Assembly: GCA_000787465.1 (NCBI GenBank)
Contig: JSYX01000536.1
Span: forward strand, 1 to 24,730
Reading direction: 5' to 3'
DNA length: 24,730 nt
From: Thermomucor indicae-seudaticae
Lineage: Eukaryota > Mucoromycota > Mucoromycetes > Mucorales > Lichtheimiaceae
Positions within the stretch are counted from its first letter, which is position 1. Each line of letters opens with the position of its first letter. Shown piece by piece: positions 19,701 through 24,730 of the stretch. Below the pieces are notes generated by a model that saw only the letters and a list, made by a program, of their open reading frames with translations, made no database searches and had not been told where the DNA came from. The position numbers and the translations under genes are program-made.

Positions 19701-21190
19701 TGTCGGGCTCTCGCCATCGACCGATACATGTCTGCTATAAATTCGAGTCTGCTAGCTTGGAAAGGATACGAACTAAGGATGAAACCGAATTGGAATGTGC
19801 GTTCCTCAGCCATTGCTTCCATCATCCATTCATAGCCACAAATCTTTCCGCGTTCAGGAATGAACCTTATGGGACGAACATGAGCGTGCTCAGCGTTGAC
19901 CCATGGACAGAAGTTTCTGTGCTCCTTGACGACGTCAAACACGGGCAGTTTGCTGTCTTCATTATCCGCTAATGACTTGTAATCGTGAATGTTTACTCGT
20001 CGGTAACACAGATCGCATTGTAAAGCCTGTTCATCGCCTTCGGTAAGGTAGTTCCATCCGAAATATGGCAAAAGGTAGGAGGTTCGCGTAGCTGCACTTT
20101 TGTTCCGCTTCATTGGAAACTTGAATTTATTTTCGGCTTCGAGTGCGTAGATAATGAAATCCAAATGGTCCATTTGTTCCTCGTCCTACCAACAAAGACG
20201 TAAAGTTAGATCGTGCACCGGTAACGGTTAATGTAAATGTGCTGTGTTGTTTATTACCAAAGGGTGAACAACAACTGGCAATGATCCCTCGCAATCCCGA
20301 GTTTTGTTACGCTCTGCACGAATGTAATCTATAGCGTCTTCTTTGATGCGGAAATGGAATCTGTACGCACTTTCTAGTAGTAACCGCAAACCAAAACTCA
20401 GTGTCTCTTAATTCTATCTATAATAAGCAAAACTTACCGTCGCATTCAGTGGTCTTAAATATACATCGTTCATCATGACAGCGGTACAGTCCATCTCTGT
20501 GCAGTCTCACGGCTTCCTGGTCTGCATTATCGTTTTAGTTTGCCACATTTGAAATCAAGCGACCCAAAGCAAACTTACATTTCGGTAAATTAGGATTGTA
20601 GCCTGTTAGATCAACGACATAGGCCTCGTTTCCACACATTTCGCATAACAATAGGCAAGTCGTGCCGCGTTTGCCGCAGGTGTGATGCGTGTCAAAATAC
20701 CCGTGCATAGCAGCTTCCATTGCGTCAAACGCCCGCGTTGTGGTCACGTACAGTTCCGAAAAGGTACGCAATCTCCTCTGGAACGCTTCTCTATCCCAAC
20801 GTATCTCGTAAAGTTTGGCTCTTTCAGGGTCAGGATCAGGATCATAAGGTTCAGGTATTGTCTTTTGGCGTTTGACCCCTCTATAGAGAAAGAAAGGAAG
20901 AAAATTCTTAGATACATAGCCAACAGCGCGCAAAACCAGTGGATAGAGACTTACCGGGCCATTATCTTCTCAATTTCAGCTTGCGTATCAAAATACTTGC
21001 GTTTGAAGATTGGATATTGCGCTTGAATACGGTCCAATTCCTCACAGAATGCCCTGCTGCTGTTAATCATTCTTCTGCCTGATTCGAGCGCGTCCATTGT
21101 TTCCTTGGGGAATTTAGGTTGGCACTTGATTTCTTCTGCATTAGAATTGCTTGTTTCACTCATATTTTCGTCTTTGTGATCGCCTGTCAT
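16761..21190 (-). CDS. ZC3HC1/NIPA/Rsm1-like zinc-finger protein with long acidic repetitive tail
   Basis: Nine exons: 21190-20955, 20880-20579, 20521-20438, 20373-20258, 20185-19615, 19545-18251, 18160-18065, 17978-17880 and 17777-16761; 1271 residues. Residues 100-240 match the C3HC zinc finger: RWDREAFQRRLRTF, CEMCG at 158-162, CHDERC at 194-199, SAYRFHF. Residues 277-345 form the second finger: YFGW, CDLC at 303-306, EHRNFCPW with H335 and C339. Relatives are human ZC3HC1 (nuclear basket), yeast Pml39 and fission-yeast Rsm1 (mRNA export), so I infer a nuclear-envelope role. Those proteins have about 300-500 residues; here about 830 extra residues follow, rich in E, D, T, S and Q. The tail has three ~49-residue repeats and two VDLT motifs. 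Intron 6 (18250-18161) has a GC donor. The start at 21190 overlaps an upstream frame; ATG 21163 is an alternative. The C-terminus may extend by splicing to 16540. Confidence 0.88.
17085..17528 (-). repeat. Three tandem ~49-residue coding repeats
   Basis: Units 17528-17379, 17378-17232 and 17231-17085 encode near-identical acidic blocks with the pattern EQEIT..EQ..RL.EG, then EIA..DAE.INV, then ATD/AAD. They are similar at both DNA and protein level, and each ends near a [IT]INVE-type hydrophobic/acidic spot. Unit lengths of 150, 147 and 147 nt keep the frame. Copy number may vary between strains. Confidence 0.85.
17778..18346 (-). repeat. Tandemly amplified exon+intron units
   Basis: Three units, each a ~96-99-nt exon part plus the following 86-102-nt intron, lie head to tail: the end of exon 6 with intron 6 (about 18346-18161), exon 7 with intron 7 (18160-17979) and exon 8 with intron 8 (17978-17778). 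The exon ends encode SDQ.(H/R)E.S(Q/E)TQ in each copy. The introns share GTCTGTT(C/T)GGGCT-like and TGTTACTGAT-like stretches. The start of exon 9 looks like a fourth, partial exon copy. All junctions are phase 0, so duplication kept the frame. Confidence 0.85.
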
Positions 21191-21438
21191 GATGGCTGGG
21201 TTGAACGATGTGAGAGTTTGCGTTTTCGCCGATGTGGAATTTGTAATGAGCGAAAACTCCGACCGCCTCCTTTTGTTTCATGCAGCCTCAGCCCATCAGC
21301 GCCACGCTTCGCCAGCGGCAGTATCTTTGCTAACTCTACAGACCATGCCTTAAGTTTTTGCTCCTGTGTGTTGATTGCCAATAACCTGACGATCTTAATG
21401 GCCATGAGCCTCGAATTTAACAGTTGCCAGAACTGCAT
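21187..21438 (-). CDS. Upstream ORF of 83 codons overlapping the ZC3HC1-like start
   Basis: This frame starts at an ATG (21438-21436) and its TGA overlaps the ZC3HC1-like ATG in an ATGA arrangement (21190-21187). The first two thirds look protein-like: MQFWQLLNSRLMAIKIVRLL, then KLKAWSVELAKILPLAKRGADG. The rest is basic and Ser/Arg-rich. I recognise no family. It may be a regulatory uORF, a short separate gene, or chance. If the ZC3HC1-like protein starts at 21163 instead, the two frames simply overlap. Confidence 0.25.
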   Translation of the reverse strand: MQFWQLLNSRLMAIKIVRLLAINTQEQKLKAWSVELAKILPLAKRGADGLRLHETKGGGRSFRSLQIPHRRKRKLSHRSTQPS

Positions 21439-21846
21439 AATGATGGCTTAAAGAAGTATGATGCCGAACATCGTGCGATTTCTCAGTTGGCCAGACGGCA
21501 GGTACGAAGGTGAAACTCCTAACAACTGGCAAGAGTCGATTCGTGACTACTGCACTCAGGGAGACAATAGATCACAAGGGAAAATTTTACAAAAACTCTA
21601 TACAGAAAGACTCTGAGTAAGCATGGATCAGGCCTAGTAAACAGTGAACAAGATGAGCGCTGCGAAAAGGTACGAGTGATATAAGCTTGTCACGATCGGG
21701 TTAATAAATAAATGAAAAGCGATTTTATTGAAGTACCTTGCAGTAGGTAGTCGCTCGCTGGGGTATGATTTGCTTTATATTACTAAAGACTACAAAGTCA
21801 TGTATCTGATAACACGGACGTGACTAACTGGAAGATGGAATAAAAC
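21191..21846. other. Intergenic between ZC3HC1-like and Mso1-like genes
   Basis: Both neighbours are on the minus strand. Apart from the upstream ORF ending at 21187, I see nothing with coding character. The 21450-21840 part looks like promoter and 3' flanking sequence. Confidence 0.45.
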
Positions 21847-23158
21847 CTAATAATATGCACCCGTTCTTTCATTATATCTTCTGGAGTGATCGAGTATGTC
21901 TCTTGGTCCACGGACACGTTCCTGAACGGGTGTGCCATAACTGTCCTTGTAGTAACCTTCATCAGCATAACTATCATAATAATTCCTTTCATTGGAGCGA
22001 GCCCTTTCTGCTGACAGTTGTTGTTGCTGTCGTCTTAGCTCCTCACGCTCTCTTTCGCGCTGCGTCATGTACCGCTCAGAATCAGGATCGGTTTCCCACA
22101 GACGTTGTTTCCGTCCAGGTGACCTTTGAGACCTCGGATCGAGTGGAGGAAGCATGTCATCATTTTCGGGGCCTTTTGGTCTGCCAGCAGCACCAATGGA
22201 CCTTCTTTTAGGTGTCCTCTCATCAAATAGCCATTCTGGTAATGGTTGGTTTTTCTTTTGATAATATTCTCGAAGGATTCTTGATACATGTGATTCGCCT
22301 TCCCAGTCTGATTCGTCCGATTCTGAAAATCATTCATTAGCTTTAGCATAGAAATGCAATCGACAGAGAAGCAAAATACCAGGGCCTCGCTCGTCTCGTG
22401 AGGGTATTTTATCTGCCATGTTCTGTGTAGCCTGCACCAGTTTCCCCCACAGCTTTGCGCTTTGTTTTGGCTTCTCGTCTATTAATTAGTATAAAGGAAG
22501 AATAAGTTACGGTGGTTGCCTGATAGATATAGAGAGAACTTGCATTTCTCATTAAGTTGTTTCCATTTCTCGTTCTGTCTGACTTTGCCCCAAAGCTTTT
22601 TGCCAGAGCTGTTATTAGTGGCCGACGTATCCGCTGAAGCATCTTCAGGCAAGTGTGCAGCAAAATTGTTGAAATAGAACGAGTCTTCCTCCTCGTTTTG
22701 TTGTGTCTCTTGTTGCTTCGGAGTTGATCGAACAAACCGTGCCCACCTGCTTCCATTCGAAGCTGACGAACTGTCCGAAGTGGGTGGTTGGGACGGACTA
22801 TTCGGAAAGGTACTGCTAGATGAAGAGGAGGAGGCAGAAGCAGCAGACGTGGGTCTAGATTTGCTTTCACTGTCAAGGGAAGGCACAGGCTTTCGAGGAA
22901 CTCGTAGTCCATTGTTGTTGCTCTCTAGTTCATCAGGCAGCTTTGCTGGTAATGGCGGTAATGGTGGTCGGACAGGGTCCTGGCATTTGTGTCTAGCAGG
23001 GTACAATCCTACATCTTGACCGCAATCTTTGCAGCACACCACAACTCGAGATACGCGGTAGTCGACGGTTTGGGGTCCCATAAGCTGAATGAAGCACACG
23101 GAAAAGGAAAGCAAAAAGCAGTAACCTGCTGTTGGTCGAAAGGGGAAGCAGATGCCAT
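21847..23158 (-). CDS. Cys/His N-terminus plus Mso1-like Sec1-binding motif, exocytosis-related
   Basis: Four exons: 23158-23126, 23084-22544, 22478-22380 and 22322-21847; 382 residues. The short N-terminal Cys/His motif, VVCCKDCGQDVGLYPARHKC at about residues 25-44, resembles a half zinc ribbon. A proline-rich then serine-rich linker follows. Two LWGK motifs (KKLWGKVRQ, AKLWGKLVQ) lie either side of intron 2. Then comes SHVSRILREYYQKKNQPLPEWLF, which matches the Mso1 Sec1-binding pattern (hydrophobic helix, YY, then P-L/V-P-x-W-L). The C-terminus is charged, Arg/Gln-rich and Tyr-rich. In yeast, Mso1 binds the SM protein Sec1 at sites of vesicle fusion; I infer a related role at the plasma membrane. 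Intron 2 (22543-22479) needs a GCAAGT donor to keep the frame. Intron 1 is only 41 nt, so the first exon is less sure. Confidence 0.75.
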
Positions 23159-23635
23159 GTTCACAACTTCGGAGAGGGAAACGCTACCAAAAATGGTTGT
23201 TTTTCACAGTTTGAAGGGCGATGAGTCCATCAGCCTTGCCGGCCGATTTCAGGTCAGCATTCCCATATGACGAGCATCATGTTTTTGAAACCAAGATAAT
23301 CCATAACAGCGAACCCTTTTATCTTACGCATTACTAAATGTAGCATGGTCAATCGTGAATTTGCGTTATGTATATCTATGCAGGCATACAAATTGTATTT
23401 TCGTTCCTTTTGAATAGGGATTAATTTGAAGTGATAATGATGATACTGTAGCTTACCTGTCTTTCTGCCATGAGCAATCCCATAATTCGCCACTGGTGTC
23501 ACATGATTTCCAAATGCAGAATCTGTGTCTGTTTCTGGCTGCAAAGGAATGCCATTGGGTCTTCTTTGTTCCGCCAAGCACCAAAATCCTCTGTTTCTTC
23601 TCAGGAACCGCGATTTGGTTTCCGTGTTTTCTCAA
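23159..23635. promoter_or_regulatory. Divergent promoter region between the Mso1-like gene and PHO88
   Basis: This 477-bp segment separates two divergent gene starts. No clear TATA box is visible in either direction. A TTTCTTCTCAG sequence ending at about 23604 could be the acceptor of a 5'-UTR intron in the PHO88 mRNA. Frames in this segment on either strand are not convincingly coding. Confidence 0.45.
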
Positions 23636-24370
23636 ATGCCATCCATAAGTCGCATTGTCAACCATCCGCTGTTTAACATTGCCTTCGTCATGGGACTTCG
23701 ACAGGTAACGAAACAATTGCCGTTAGAAGAGCCTGCGAACCTGTGGATTCTTCGTGGCGTCTACGTGTTTTGTCAATTGGTGGTTATCGGCCTCAACTAC
23801 TGGCTCTTGTGGATAGTCTATGGAAAGAATGGCAAGTCTTTCGCGTTTTAAGTGCCTCGTAACGTCGCATGCGTTATGCTAAAACTCCACGTGTTATATA
23901 GATCAAACACCCTTACGCTATGTCGAACCAGCCAAACAGAACTGGGACGGAACTACTGGCGAAGACAAGTTGATAAACACGACTTATCGGGGTATATTCA
24001 TCATGCGCCAATTCGATAAAAAAAAAGAAGTATGTAGCATTAATGCCGGTTTATCTTTGTTCAAGATTACGATGCCGAGGAAATCAAAAAGGGTATTAAA
24101 CAAACCATGACGGGTATCCTTCTTATTGCTTTCTTGCACCTGCAGTTCAAGTTCGTGCAACCCCTCATCATCCAATCCATTATCGCCTTCAAAACATTTT
24201 TTACCTCCAAGGAGGCTCGAATCCATATCTGGGGTGAATCGACCAGCAGTGGACCTCTGAAACGCCCTTTCCGTCTTGAATCGCCACTTGGACCTATGCC
24301 GGAAAGCCAGCAACCGAAAACTGACAAGGCTTCCATTAAACGTGCTGAGAAAGCTCTGAAAGCTGAATAA
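23636..24370 (+). CDS. PHO88: Pho88 / Snd3, ER membrane targeting protein
   Basis: Three exons, 23636-23831, 23902-23991 and 24066-24370, encode 196 residues (yeast Pho88 is 188). Family features in order: an N-terminal hydrophobic segment (FNIAFVMGLRQ), a second helix (WILRGVYVFCQLVVIGLNYWLL), then KNDQTPLRYVEP across the first junction. RDYDAEEI follows at the second junction, then a hydrophobic stretch (MTGILLIAFLHLQFKFVQPL). The C-terminus has SGPLKRPF and KTDKASIKRAE. Pho88/Snd3 is an ER membrane protein of the SND pathway, which targets proteins independently of SRP; it was first found as a phosphate-uptake factor. The first intron (23832-23901) must start with GCAAGT: G|GC gives the phase that makes KND, whereas the nearby GT does not. 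The start is the ATG nearest the family N-terminus; the frame stays open upstream. Confidence 0.93.
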
Positions 24371-24730
24371 GAGTTAAACGCAAGCATTGTGTGCCCGGTT
24401 ACCGCAAGTTACAGTTATACAGTATACGCTTCCACTACTAATTACAGCAATCGTTAGAATGTGAGACTCCGTACGGCAATTGGAACAAACTGGTTTTGTT
24501 GCGGCAGGTACCCCACAAATAAAACTTATGATGTTTGATAATCACCGTGATCTGTCCGGTATAATCAGGTCCATTTGAGGGATGGTCAATAGGCATGCTA
24601 AAAAATACTGTGTTCACGCATAAATAGTCATCCAGCGGTTATTGTAAGTACTGGTTTTTGAATAACTTTTTGCGTCCTCTGTTGGTAGTTTTTGCGTCAA
24701 CTTCAAGTGGAATTTGCGCCATGCTTTAAC
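24371..24730. other. 3' flank of PHO88; no supported gene
   Basis: AT-rich sequence follows the PHO88 stop, with an AATAAA at 24518-24523 that could serve as a poly(A) signal or belong to other sequence. No coding frame is evident before the window ends. Confidence 0.4.

Noticed and set aside
23457..23577. Minus-strand frame (MAEQRRPNGIPLQ...) ending at a GTAAGC donor
   Set aside because: Looks like a first exon, but no acceptor before the Mso1-like start continues it in phase and it lies in the PHO88 5' region; not supported enough to call.

Overview
This is eukaryotic nuclear DNA, most likely from an early-diverging filamentous fungus (Mucoromycota-like). That placement is inferred from many short introns (about 41-102 nt), compact genes and the identity of the fungal proteins. 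I see no rRNA, tRNA, CRISPR array, intact transposon or bacterial-style operon. Exon structures below were read by hand from splice signals, reading phase and protein families recalled from knowledge. No alignment was run.

Layout. 1-1972 has no convincing gene. 1973-2752 (+) is a SPOUT protein-arginine methyltransferase of the Sfm1 type. It converges with 2981-5696 (-), the HAT-repeat splicing factor Syf1/XAB2 in nine exons. 5697-7358 is gene-poor and may hold a decayed adenosine-deaminase-like remnant. 7359-7736 (+) is a small single-exon gene with a weak WWE-like look. 8855-10585 (-) is a CRAL-TRIO (Sec14-like) protein with an in-frame TGA that either is removed as a 69-nt intron or breaks the gene. 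11080-12672 (-) is a secreted/membrane-anchored SH3 protein. 13580-15605 (-) is an RFWD3-type RING/coiled-coil/WD40 ubiquitin ligase. 16761-21190 (-) is a ZC3HC1/NIPA/Rsm1-type nuclear protein with a very long acidic repetitive tail. 21847-23158 (-) is a protein with a Cys/His N-terminus and an Mso1-like Sec1-binding motif. 23636-24370 (+) is Pho88/Snd3.

The genes are unrelated housekeeping genes (ribosomal-protein methylation, splicing, lipid transfer, ubiquitin signalling, nuclear pore/mRNA export, exocytosis, ER targeting) rather than a cluster.

The most unusual features are at the RNA and gene-architecture level. Four to five of about 31 introns appear to be GC-AG rather than GT-AG, spread over four adjacent genes. 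The ZC3HC1-like gene has amplified whole exon+intron units, one copy with a GC donor where its sister copies have GT. Its tail also carries three ~49-residue repeats, two VDLT-type SUMO-interacting-like motifs, and a stop codon that overlaps a possible 5' splice site leading to an extra terminal exon.
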